Shown here in pieces: positions 54,059 to 64,000 of a stretch of 64,000 nucleotides of DNA; positions within the stretch are counted from its first letter, which is position 1, and each line of letters starts with the position of its first letter. The notes under the pieces were generated by a model, which made no database searches, was not told where the DNA came from, and was given only the letters and a program-made list of their open reading frames with translations. A program made the translations under genes and the position numbers. Source of the DNA: Coix lacryma-jobi var. lacryma-jobi (lineage: Eukaryota > Streptophyta > Magnoliopsida > Poales > Poaceae); the NCBI GenBank assembly GCA_009763385.1, contig CM019828.1, positions 19,744,822 to 19,808,821 of the forward strand, read 5' to 3'.

Positions 54059-56564
54059 TGAAAGGTCCTAGTTTGGTTTTGGTAATTGAGTGACAACTTA
54101 GGTGGACTAATATGTGTTTGAAGTGAATTACACAGGTGATTAGTCCACAGTGATCATGTGTGAGCAACATATGCCATAGGGGGTGAAATGGCTTGGAGGA
54201 TGTTGAAAGGCTCACACATGTGATGAAGGAGCTTATGCATATGTGACATGACATGGAGTCATGTGGCTAAGATGGTGAAGATCAAGGCAAGACTTGGCTT
54301 GATGGACCGGTTTGCGAAGGTGAAGGGCAAGTTGGAGGCTTTGAAGCCGTTGTTCTGAGTGTCGGGAGGCTTGAGCAAAGACTTGACCGAAGGACCAAAG
54401 CAATGGTGAAGAGCAAGTGAGGTCAAGATCGATGGACCATGGAGGCTATGTGATGATATGAAGTGGATCGTATCATTGATGATAGGTTGGTGCATGTGTT
54501 GCATCAACACCGAAGGAGATGGAATGGAATGCGCAAGACAAAGGTATATTTGTAGGGCATTTCATTTCAACCGGTCATAGGTGTGTAGAGAAGATTATGA
54601 CCGGGTTAGGATAGAGGTCCGTACTATCAAGAGGAGCAACTTGTTTGCATATCGGTCATCTAGTGCCACTTGAGCGATCTAACATTGGTTTTTACTATAG
54701 TCGAGTGGCGTGGTGAGTGCAAGTGAAAATCCTTTGAAAAATGATTGTGAAAATTCTAACACACATGCACAAGGTTGTATACCTTGGTGGTGTTGGCACA
54801 TTTGCAAAGGAGAAGAAGTTGGAGAAGTTTTGGAGGAAAACTTTGGTTGAAAAAGAGAAGTGATGGTTTCTTGATTGGAAAAACTGTATTGACCTTTGTG
54901 CTTTGGATCATGAGTTCATGTGGGTTGTGTAGCCCTCTGAATAAGCTTTCCAAAATGTCCAAGATCATCGAATTCCGAGTTGGGAGCTAAGAGTTATGGC
55001 CGTTCTCGTGGGAGGCTTTCTGGAGAGTGGCGGACTGTCTGCCATTTTCGTGGCGGATTGTCCATGGGCCTCGGACGCACCGATGGGGATGCATCGGACG
55101 CTACGAGCGCACTGTTCTCGGGTAACAGTTAAACGGTGGACTATCCCGGCCTATAAGGGCGGACTGTCCGCCGGCTAATTTTTCGGAGAACAAGTTGCTG
55201 GACAGGTCTGTGTAGGCTGTCGATTTTCAACGGGGACTGTGTGGGCCCAAGGGCGGACTGTCCGGGGTGACCGTTGCAGCTCCTAACGGCTAAGTTTCGT
55301 TATAAGGGCGGACTGTCCGGGGCTATAAGGGGGCGGACTGTCTGCAGTTCAAATTTCAGCACGCATCCATACGACTAGTTTGGGCCCTCCCTCTATAAAT
55401 AGAGGTGGTGGCCGGCCATTTGGTGTGTTGGGCACCTGGGGACTTAGTGTCCTTGTGTGAGAGTGCTTGGGAGCCCTCCAACTCCCTTGGATTAGTGCTA
55501 ATCATATCCGCTAAGTGAGAGAGCAATTCTAGTGCGGTGCATGAGAGATTGCAAGTGTGGCACTAGGTGATCGAGTTGCAAGCCGGTGGTGCTTGTTACT
55601 ATTGGAGGTTGCCACTCCTAGATGGCTTGGAGGCTTGTGTGTGCTCCGTGTAGCACGCTCGGAGATTGAGTGGTGCTCCGGAGGCGACCGCTTTGTGAGG
55701 GGTGTTGTGCTCACCCCGCGGGAGATCGCAAAGAGCAACTCTAGTAAAAGAGAGACGTGAAGAGCGTCGAGTAGTTCGGCCGGGTCGAGTGCTAGAGCTT
55801 GTGGTAAGCACTCCTTGGGGAGAGTGTGACTAGTGTAGTCACCACTAGCAAGAGGACCGGCGACAACCTTGAGCTTGTCTCAACGGGGACTAGCTTGGTG
55901 GCAACCAAGTGAACCTCGGGATAAAATCACCGTGTCAACATTGTCTTCATCTTCTCGGTGGTTTGCTATCTCCATTCACTAGCTTATCTATTTCCATACT
56001 CATACTTGTGCTAGTGTTTAGTTGTTGCTCTTGTGTAGCTATCTAGCTTGTGTAGCTTAAATAGTTGCTCTTGTAATTAGTTAGCTTGTGTAGCTTGCTA
56101 GTTACCTTCTTGCTTTTGGTAGCTTAGAAGTAGATCTCTGCGTGACTAATTGGCTTGAGTAGCCTTGTTAGTCACATTGCTTAGTTTTTGTGTAGCTAAG
56201 TATTTTGAGCTCTCTAATTTGGCTTGTGTAGCTTGTTATTAGAGCATTGCTAGTGACTTAGGCTTTATGGCTTTGCATCACTAGATTGATTAGGAGCTCC
56301 CCGGTTTGATTAAGTACTAGTTGCATAGGTTGTGTGACCTTGCAAGCTAGATTGTTTAGGTGAGCTCTAGCTAGCCTAGCACCTTATTTGCTTGTTTAGG
56401 ATCTTTGGTAAGGTGCTAAAGTTAAATAGGTAGACGGGTGTAGTCTTGTAGACTATTACGCAGCCCGAACTAGTTTTAATTCCGCATTTTTTTTCGGTTA
56501 GCCGGTGAGATTATTTTAGAAAAGACTATTCACCCGCCCTCTAGTCCGCCATCTCGACCCTTCA
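54059..56564 (+). repeat. 3' LTR of Sirevirus-like element A
   Basis: 2506 bp, TATA at 55394-55401. It carries the same CGGACTGTCC array (about 55029-55345) in slightly eroded form. Confidence 0.92.
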
Positions 56565-57530
56565 ACCTGTTAGACAACTGGTATGTTTGCTACAAAAATA
56601 CTTGAGTTCCTGAAATTTTTTTTATGAATCCACAATTGTTTTTATCTGGTGTTTACTATCCATAGTCCACTTGTTTTGCACCCATTCGCTAGAAATTGCT
56701 TTCATCTGCATAAAGTGAAAGATCAGATATGATTGTTGTTGTGTATTCTATGAATCTTAAATACTCAATACTGAGGAAGGACAATACCTATTCTATATTC
56801 ATTTGCATTCATTCTTGATCCTAGAGGTAAAATGAGAAAGTTTATTTAATGTTCTTCAAATAATGCAAAAAAAATGGTTGCAATTATATTTTTTATTATG
56901 CTGATGTGAGATTTGAAATATTCAAGTTGTTTAACAAGTTTGAGGAAAAGTTTGGTTCATCTAGGTGTCAAAGAAGGGTTGCATAGCCTACAAGATACAC
57001 ATGTAAGAGAAAACAGACATGGGGAAGAATTTTTGGAGGTCCTGAAGCATCTGGTGCTGTTGGACCTTCCCCTGCCTCTGCCCCTACTCCATCTCTACCT
57101 GCTTCTGCAGTTGCTTGTGAACTCTCAACTTATCTGGATAATGGTAATATCACTACATATGAGGATGACTTTGATTTACTTATCTAGAGGCGTGACCATA
57201 AGCTAACCTATCAAGTGCTTTCTATTATGGCTAGAGACAATATGTCTATTTCTGTTCCACTATGTCTACATAATCTTATTTTAGCTTGACAGGAAGAATA
57301 ATTGAGGAACAACGACAACAACTGTTGCCTGAACATGTTGAGATGCTTGCTTGCATAAAAGATTAGGAGTTGGGTAATAGAAAACTGCAGCATGTTTTTG
57401 ACAACCAAGATCTAGCAGACTCCTTCGAGAAGTTGTACCTTGATGAAGATACATTTGGGTTTGGGCCTCCTTCTGCTAGCACATCTCTATCTGCATCTTT
57501 GGCTTCTACTTCTACTGGTAATTGAGAGTT
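56565..57530 (+). pseudogene. hAT transposase, C-terminal half
   Basis: Continues the gene cut at 46371. 'FKLFNKFEEKFGSS' (about 56917-56960) is followed by a Pro/Ala/Ser-rich linker. The hAT C-terminal dimerisation domain is recognisable from 'ELSTYLDNGNITTYEDDFDLL' in parts (about 57120-57190), 'HKLTYQVLSIMARD' (about 57200) and 'IIEEQRQQLLPEHVEML' (about 57300). It ends near 57525. It contains several stops and shifts, including a TAG at 57187-57189 where a Trp-like codon is expected. In intact relatives this domain mediates transposase oligomerisation. Confidence 0.8.
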
Positions 57531-57603
57531 GAGAGCTGAGTGAGCTATGAGACAGAGTGAGATGAGACCTGTGAGTCTGATCCGGATGAAGAGGCCTGAC
57601 AAA

Positions 57604-57987
57604 TGATGCGTTGTTCTTGGAAACCAACTACCGACTCCTAGGTGGGTATGACCCCCCCAAATCCTGGACAAGTACAACAAGATCCCAACGACGATAGACA
57701 TATCCTAGCTTCCAGGCTAAGTTGATCCTCATTATAAATAGATGGATAGAACTCTTTTGTAATCATGAGATCATTGTTGATATAAACCACTCATAGGGAT
57801 TTAGCCACATTATAATCGCAATCTTGCTAAATATAGCAATACAAAAGGTAGCAACTGGACCGTAAGGCTTTTACTTGCTTCTTGAGGACCTGAACCAGTA
57901 TAAATCTCATGTCTCTATCATGGTTGGTCTTCGCATCAAGCAGGGTTTTCCAAGAACCAAGTATTTGTTGGTAACAAAACATTGACA
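57604..57987 (+). repeat. Gypsy-type LTR (solo side of a truncated element)
   Basis: A 384-bp segment beginning TGATGCG and ending ATTGACA, with a TATA box TATAAATA at 57733-57740. It is followed directly by 'agcgcgctaggtagagg', a gypsy-style primer site like that at 27631. The second LTR is not in the window. Start position is inferred from the TG and the loss of hAT similarity. Confidence 0.6.
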
Positions 57988-58179
57988 AAAGCGCGCTAGG
58001 TAGAGGGATTCTGCGGAGGAGTTTTTGTTCTCAAGATGCATTTACCCTTGTTGTGGAACCAAAGCTCATCCGCCAAACCACTGATGTTGATGCATGTGCT
58101 CTCGACAATATCTAATAAAACCTTAGTTTGATCCAGGATTTGGTCTTCAACTAGAAACTATAAAATAAAGCCTTAGACT
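57988..58179 (+). mobile_element. Primer site and leader of truncated gypsy element
   Basis: 192 bp beginning with the primer site and continuing as leader/gag-start-like sequence before the next insertion at 58180. Coding content is too short to classify further. Confidence 0.55.
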
Positions 58180-58448
58180 TGTCAGGAAACTCGGCCCATT
58201 TGACTTTGGATTTTCGTGTTTGATGATCAACACAACCATTTTGAACTAATGTGTTTGCAAGTGTTTGTTTCGTAGTTCAATAGGATGCAAAAGGTGACTT
58301 GGACTAAGGCGACGTGTGATCCGATGATCAACACCTCAAGCAAGATATTTGAAGCTCAGTAAAAGACTCTCAAGAACAAGCAAAGTCCAAGGCACAAGAC
58401 TGTAACCAAGACGGCGCAAGAAATCACAAAGAAACGAAGAAAAAGGGA

Positions 58449-58800
58449 CATCGGACGTTGGCTCAGCAAGCGTCAGACGCACCGATGACAAACCCTTGCT
58501 CGGGTTGGCGCCAGCAGAAGCATCAGACGCGTCGATGGTGCCACATCGGACGCACCGGTAACACTGTGCGTTGTGCAAAGCGTTACATCGGACGATCCAG
58601 GTGTACATCGGACGCTCAGGACCCTGCGTCTGATGCCCGTGCAGAGAGGTTCCAGAAAGGCTATGAAGACAACAAATGCGTCAGGTGTTGCCACATCAGA
58701 CGCTGCCCAGAGTCCGATGTGACTCAGTGCTATGCTGGCAACTAGCCGTTAAAGGAGCATCGGATGCGCGTCCGATGGTCATGACTTCAGCGTCCGATGC
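58449..58800 (+). promoter_or_regulatory. Array of CATC(G/A)GACGC motifs in U3
   Basis: About ten copies of CATCGGACG/CATCAGACG or the complement CGTCCGATG occur at irregular 20-40-bp spacing, ending just before the TATA box. The same array is in the 3' LTR (63394-63745). Confidence 0.6.
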
Positions 58801-58851
58801 TATGCTGTGAAGTCCAAGACATTCTCCAATGACTCTATTTGCTTGGGGTTC

Positions 58852-58859
58852 TATATATA
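58852..58859 (+). promoter_or_regulatory. TATA box, element B 5' LTR
   Basis: TATATATA in 'ggttctatatataccccat'. The 3' LTR copy is at 63798-63805. Confidence 0.75.
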
Positions 58860-59689
58860 CCCCATGGCCAGCAAAAAACATCATGGTTGGAGCTTAAGGA
58901 AGTGTACCAAGTGCTTAGACACATATTTAGTTGCTCTAGCCACCAAAGTGCTTAAGTGATATACTAGGTGATTAGTGTAGGTGCTTTGCGAAGTGCTTAA
59001 GCTAGTCAGACCACCGCTTTGTGCTTTCTCTAGGTGTTATACCTAGTATTTAGTGAGGTTTGCATACCTCTTACCTACCGGTACTTGCGCGCACCGTTGA
59101 TTGTACATCGGAGGGGCTTGTAGTCTTGCGAGACCACACCAACTGCGTTTGTGGTGTGGCCGCCACCGTGTACCAAAGGGAACAAGGCCCGCAGCGAGTC
59201 GGCCGGAAGCTTGATAGTGAAGACGGCGGGGAGCATCCAGGAGAGGCCGTGCCTTGCGAGGCTTAACCAGAGACCCACTTGCGCGTGGGGAAGGCCCGGG
59301 GCTATCCACGGAGTTACCCGACCAGGAGCTTGGCCCTTGTGAGGGGCTCCAACGAGGACTAGGGGGAAGCTTGCGCGTTTCTCGATACCTCAGTAAAAAT
59401 ATCAGCGTCGTCGATGGGAGTTTGCATCTCTACCACACTCTTTAGCTTCCGCAGCTACCTTTGTTGTGTGCTTTACCTTTCCTAGCTTAGTTGATAGGTT
59501 TGGATCATAGGTTGCAAAATTCTTTTGCGGTAGAGATAGCAAAACACCTAGCAAAACATTAGTTGCACTCTCGATAGTTTACTTTGTTGCAGAGGTTTTT
59601 GACTAGGTGGAATTTAGAGGCCATAGTTTAGAGTAGAAGTTTTAAGTTGCCTAATTCACCCCCCTCTTAGGCGTCACAGTCCTTTCAAT

Positions 59690-59701
59690 TGGTATCAGAG
59701 C
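59690..59701 (+). other. Primer-binding site, element B
   Basis: TGGTATCAGAGC, an exact match to the complement of the initiator tRNA-Met 3' end, 2 bp after the LTR. Confidence 0.93.
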
Positions 59702-59767
59702 CGGTTGGCTCATTTGAGGACTCTTGGCTTCACCGCCTTCGAGCCGACACCCCTAAGAGTGGTTGGG

Positions 59768-61925
59768 ATGGATACCTCTAGGTCTCCGCACTTTGACAAC
59801 ACAAATTTCCCTTACTATAGTGCTAGAATGGCTTGCTACCTAGAAGCGGTTGATCTAGGTGTTTGGAGAGTCACCCGCGATGGGATGAGACCCCCTAAGA
59901 ATCCCATCAAGTTAACCGTGGGTGATGAAAAAGAAATTTATCTTAATGCTAGAGCTAAAAATTGCTTGTTTGAATCTCTTAGCATGGATGTCTTTAACCA
60001 AGTTTTTACTTTACAAACATCTCATGAAATTTGGTTAAAGCTACATGAGCTCCATGATGGTACGAGTAATGTTAGAGAGCAAAAACATCACCTAGCTAAA
60101 TCAAGCTATGATTCCTTTAAAATGAATGATAATGAGCTTGTAATGATATGTATTCTTGTTTGAATCTAATTATCAATGAGCTCAATTCCATTGGAATTAC
60201 CAAGCTAGGTGATGCGGATATTGTGAGGAAGATCATCTCCGTGCTTCCAAAGAACAAGTATGCAACCATCATCACCATTCTCCACAACATGGAGGATTTG
60301 AGCACCATGACCCTGGGCATTGTCATTGGCAAATTGGTGGCATTTGAGATGTCACGCAAGATGGGTCAAGAAGAAGCCACTTCATCAAGAAAAGACATAG
60401 CTCTCACATGTGATGAGCACAAAAACATGAAGGGCAAGAAGCAAATTGAGACATGCTCAAGCTCAAGCTCCTCAAGTGAAGATGAGGAAGAAGAGGATGA
60501 TGATGATGAATCGAGTGATGATGATCGAGCCTCCACCTCATCCAACTCCTCCCTAGATGAAGAAGAAACAATCAAGCTAGTTCGAGTAGTGGAGAGGATG
60601 ATCCGCAAGCTCGATGTCAAGGGTGTGCCCATCACCATTGAGGATTGCCTCTTCACCAATCAAAGAAGATAGCAAAGAAAGAATGGTTGTCTTAGATGCG
60701 GCAAGAGAGGACATTATATGGAAGATTGTCCAAAACAAAAGCCCACACCCAAGGACAAGAAAAAGAAGGGATGCAAGGTCAAAGCCCTCACCACCATCAA
60801 GAAATGGGATGATTCATCAAGTGATGATGAAGTCCAACACAAGAGGCGTGACCACGAGCACTCATCATCAAGCTCCTCGCGTATGTGCCTTATGGCACGA
60901 GGTAACACACACTCTATCTCTAGTGATAGTGATAGTAATAATGATAGTGATGATGAGCTACCTTCTTACAATCAACTTGTGCAAGATAATCTCAACTATG
61001 CTAAGGCTTGCACTAGCCAACAAAAGAAAATAAATGCCTTAAAAGAAAAATTAGATAGTTCTCAACAAGCTTATAATGCTATGCTTGATCAATATGAAAC
61101 TTTTTCAAACTTAAATGTTGAGCTATCTAACAAAATTGAGAAACTTGAGGCTAGTGCAAGCACAAGTAATGATGAGCAACTTGTTAGGAAAAATGAAAAA
61201 CTAAAAGCAAAGTTAGCTAGCACACAAGATGCTTACAAAAGTTTGCTTGCTAAAATGGAAATCATGTGCAAACATTGTGATGAGCTAACTAACAAAGTTG
61301 CTAATCTTGAAACCATCGGAGCAAACCCCAACGAGGCACCTAAAATTGAAAAATCAATATTTGATATGCCTAAAAAGGATGCCTCTACTTCTTGCATTGA
61401 TTTACTTGATTTAGACTCACCCATGTGCAAACAAGCTTGTGTTGAGGATGTGATTGTAGAAACATGTACACAAGAAGTTGCAATGGAGAATGAGCTACTA
61501 AGGCAAGAAGTGGCTCGCCTCACCAAGGACTTGACTCAAGCAAAAGGCAAGACAAAGCAAACCCGAACTCATCAAGATAACACCGTCAAGGGAGTGAAGA
61601 AGCTTGATGAGGAGCAAACCATGGTTTGCTATGTTTGCCACAAGGAAGGCCACAAGTCCTATGAGTGCAAGGTGAAGCATGGGGGAGAGAAAAAGAAGAA
61701 AGAGAAAAACAAAAAGCAAACAAGCAAGCTCTCCAACACCTACACCAACAAGGTGAACAAGAAGGCCACCACACCTTATCTCTCTTGAAGAAGAAGAATG
61801 ACAAGGTGGTGGCCATCAAGGTGAACAAGCAAGCCAACAATGGGGCCAAACGCATTTGGGTGCCTAAAGACATCATCTCAACCATGAAAAACACCAAAAA
61901 GTTTTGGGTCCCGAAAGGGAAGTGA
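59768..61925 (+). pseudogene. Sirevirus-like gag of element B
   Basis: Start ATG at 59768 (MDTSRSPHFDNTNFPYYSAR), with a UBN2/DUF4219-like gag N-terminus ('MACYLEAVDLGVW'). The frame shifts at about 60150 and continues to 'GDADIVRKIISVLPKNKY' and an acidic Ser/Asp run. An in-frame TAG (60670-60672) precedes the first zinc knuckle CLRCGKRGHYMEDC. The frame then stays open to 61788 through a long coiled coil (about 61000-61340) and a second knuckle CYVCHKEGHKSYEC (about 61630). After another shift it ends with 'NNGAKRIWVPKD' and a stop at 61925. Two knuckles, coiled coil and WVPK tail are typical of Sirevirus gag. Protease and later domains are absent. Confidence 0.87.
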
Positions 61926-63119
61926 GTAGTCAAGTGGACTTCGGGGAATTTGGAGACTTGGCAAACGTTGGGTGCATATCATGGGATACATCACATTGGC
62001 TCATGTCATTGCCAAGTATGTTAGTGATTACTATGGACCCAAATTCCCCCACCCATGACAGGTAACTAGATTTAAATTCTTGCAATTTCCTTTAGCATCT
62101 AGTTCCTTCCATTGCCTAGGTTTGCGTTTGCATATTTAAATCCTTTGTCATGCATACACTAGGCTTATCATATGGTAGTTTTGCTCGGTATCATTCTCAT
62201 TCTCAGAGCAAACCTACATTGTTTAATTTGTTTAGGAGCACGACACATAGCTTCTTTTACTTTGTATTTATCTTATATGTGCCAAAGACCAAATACTAGA
62301 TAACTCCTACAAGTATTTCAAACTTGTATGCACATTTTTAGGGGGAGTTTACTCTACAATTTGGAAGCTTTGAGACTAACACTACTTTCAAGTTTATCAT
62401 GTGTGTAGTAGTCTCATTGCAAGGAAAATGGAGTCCCCGGAGACAAGCATCGTGTGTGGCAATAATTCATTTGGTATCTACATATGGTATTCCTTTTGAT
62501 ATCATTATGTTTATTTCTTGTTGATACTCTTATATGCTTTCTCCATGTATTGTATAAATTAAACTCTTTTGTGCATTAATTTGCTGGTTATGCATATGCT
62601 TTGCCTTACATCATATGTATGCATACACTTAGGGGGAGTTTAGTTTATATAATATGAGAGTCAAGTTTTGTGATCAATTCACTCCATATAAAAAGGATCA
62701 CAAAATTTGACCCTCCCTTGTGCTTCTAATGTCTTCCTTTTTCGGTGTTTGATTCCAAAGGGGAAGAATTTGAAGGACCAAAAGCAAGCCCAATCTAAAA
62801 CAAACTAAATAACCAAAATAAAAATTCAAATTTTTTCTATGGTTACTTATGGGATGGTCCGAGAAAGGGAGGAAGTGGATTATGGACTTAGGGGGAGGCT
62901 TAAATCCATAATGCCACAAAGGGACTCTATGGCAAGGACAAGATATGATATTAAGTATTGTTTCAATTTGATATCTTTTAGCATCATTTGATCTTGTCTT
63001 TGCATTGCAACCTAGCGAGTAGATTGCATTTTAAATTTCATATCTATTATTTGCTTGCTTTGGTCGTGTTGTCATCAATCACCAAAAAGGGGGAGATTGT
63101 AAGGAAAAAGAGGGGAGAT
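61926..63119 (+). other. Non-coding 3' interior with polypurine tracts, element B
   Basis: 1.2 kb without recognisable pol. GGGGGAG tracts at about 62341, 62632, 62891 and 63089, and a last AGGGGAGAT directly before the LTR. The segment 'gggagattgtaaggaaaa' is present twice (63091 and 63112), duplicating tract plus LTR edge. Confidence 0.75.
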
Positions 63120-64000
63120 TGTAAGGAAAATGGACATCGACCCATTTTACTTTGGATTTTGGTGTTTGATGATCAACACAACCATTTTGGACTAATGTGT
63201 TTGCAAGTGTTTGTTTTGTAGTTCAATAGGATGCAAAAGGTGAATTGGACTAAGGCGACGTGTGATCCGATGATCAACACCTCAAGCAAGATATTTGAAG
63301 CTCAGTAGAAGACACTCAAGAACAAGCAAAGTCCAAGGCACAAGACTGGAACCAAGATGGTGCAAGAAATTGCAAAGAAACAAAGAAAAAGGGACATCGG
63401 ATGCTGGCTCAACAAGCGTCAGACGCACCGATGGCAAACCCTAGCTCAGGTTGGCGCCAGCAGAAGCATCGGACGCGCCGATGGTGCCACATCAGACGCA
63501 CCGGTAACATTGTGCGTTGTGCAAAGCGTTACATCGAACGATCCAGGTGTACATCGGACACTCAGGACCCTGCGTCCGATGCCCATGCAGAGAGGTTCCA
63601 GAAAGGCTCTGAAGACATCAGACGCGTCAGGTGTCGTCACATCGGACGCTGCCCAGAGTCCGATGTGACTCAGTGCCAGGCTGGCAACTAGCCGTTAAAG
63701 GAGCATCGGACGCGCGTCCGATAGTCACGACTTCAGCGTCCGATGCTACGCTGTGAAGTCTAAGACATTCTCCAATGGCTCTATTTTCTTGGGGCTCTAT
63801 ATATACCCCCATGGTCGGCCAAAACATCATGGTTGGAGCTTAAGGAAGTGTACCAAATGCTTAGACACATATTTAGTTGCTCTAGCCACCAAAGTGCTTA
63901 AGTGATATACTAGGTGATTAGTGTAGGTGCTTTGTGAAGTGCTTAAGCTAGTTAGACCACCGCTTTGCGCTTGCTCTAGGTGTTATACCTAGTGTTTAGT
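63120..64000 (+). repeat. 3' LTR of element B, partial
   Basis: The first 881 bp match 58180-59060. TATA at 63798-63805. The rest lies past the window edge. Confidence 0.9.

Larger units (their letters stand above)
46372..56564 (+). mobile_element. Sirevirus-like copia element carrying gag only, 10.2 kb
   Basis: Two 2506-bp LTRs (TGAAAGG...CCCTTCA) flank a 5.2-kb interior. The primer site is tRNA-iMet type. Gag has CCHC knuckles, but no protease, integrase, RT or RNase H is present. Purine tracts of the type AAAGGGGGAGA recur before the 3' LTR, as described for Sireviruses. Flanks read A(A)CTGT and ACCTGT, an imperfect duplication. It splits the hAT transposase. Confidence 0.88.
44200..57600 (+). 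mobile_element. hAT transposon, decayed, split by an LTR element
   Basis: The transposase N-half (45091-46366) and C-half (56565-57530) are in the same orientation, with 46372-56564 being a separate LTR element. The left subterminal area (about 44215-44400) is rich in GCCCG/GGCCC and 'ggcacgac' motifs, as in grass Ac/hAT elements. I could not place the outer termini or the 8-bp duplication; the right end may be cut by the gypsy LTR at 57604. Limits are approximate. Confidence 0.75.
58180..59687 (+). repeat. 5' LTR of Sirevirus-like element B
   Basis: 1508 bp, TGTCAGGAAA...TCCTTTCA. U3 (58449-58795) contains many CATCGGACG(C) motifs. TATA box TATATATA at 58852-58859. Confidence 0.9.
58180..64000 (+). 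mobile_element. Sirevirus-like copia element B, gag only, runs off window
   Basis: A 5' LTR of 1508 bp, a tRNA-iMet primer site, a gag with two CCHC knuckles, polypurine tracts, and the first 881 bp of the 3' LTR. No pol domain lies between 61930 and 63110. It inserted in the gypsy fragment ending at 58179. Confidence 0.88.

Overview
The window is plant nuclear DNA, almost certainly from a grass (Poaceae). The signs are Stowaway and PIF/hAT miniature elements, CACTA elements with TTTGCCGAG subterminal repeats, a Tat-lineage Ty3/gypsy element, Sirevirus-like LTR elements with tRNA-iMet primer sites, and a GC-rich germin-like gene. The closest look is maize/sorghum-type, but that is inference from general family knowledge; no search was run. 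Almost everything here is transposable element, much of it nested. The only cellular gene I can recognise is a frame-disrupted germin-like protein at 43118-43765.

Layout. 1-2.6 kb: 5'-truncated, decayed Ty1/copia gag-pol on the minus strand. 2.6-12.5 kb: low-coding DNA with many small elements: a TIR element with a GC-rich tandem core (3862-4883), five Stowaway-type MITEs or fragments, a hAT MITE with 8-bp target duplication (7745-7883), a long-TIR fold-back element (about 9719-10664) and a TTA-flanked MITE (11151-11485). 12.5-15.5 kb: two non-autonomous CACTA elements. 16113-42609: one autonomous-type CACTA element with CACTA termini and CAT target duplication, carrying a Transposase_24 (Ptta/En/Spm-like) gene and a TNP2 transposase gene, both on the minus strand. 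TNP2 is split by a 1.6-kb CACTA of another family (21834-23434, TSD ATG). A 15.5-kb Tat-like gypsy element (26317-41792, TSD ACCAT) sits close to the centre of a large palindrome in the host CACTA's 5' region. 43.1-43.8 kb: the germin-like gene. 44.2-57.6 kb: a decayed hAT transposon split by a 10.2-kb Sirevirus-like element with gag only (46372-56564). 57.6-58.2 kb: a small gypsy LTR with primer site and leader. 58180 to the window end: a second gag-only Sirevirus-like element that runs off the edge.

How the parts relate. The insertion order can be read directly: the CACTA came first, then the nested CACTA and the gypsy element; the hAT preceded the first Sirevirus-like element; the gypsy LTR fragment preceded the second. 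The gypsy element carries gag-pol in sense and a spliced antisense gene (Pfam 'putative gypsy type transposon') with its own TATA box, so it is convergently transcribed. The two gag-only elements would need polymerase and integrase from a relative. Many differences between paired LTRs are 1-2 base indels, so some broken frames, including those of the germin-like gene, may be sequencing or assembly errors. No rRNA, true tRNA, CRISPR, operon or prokaryotic feature was found.
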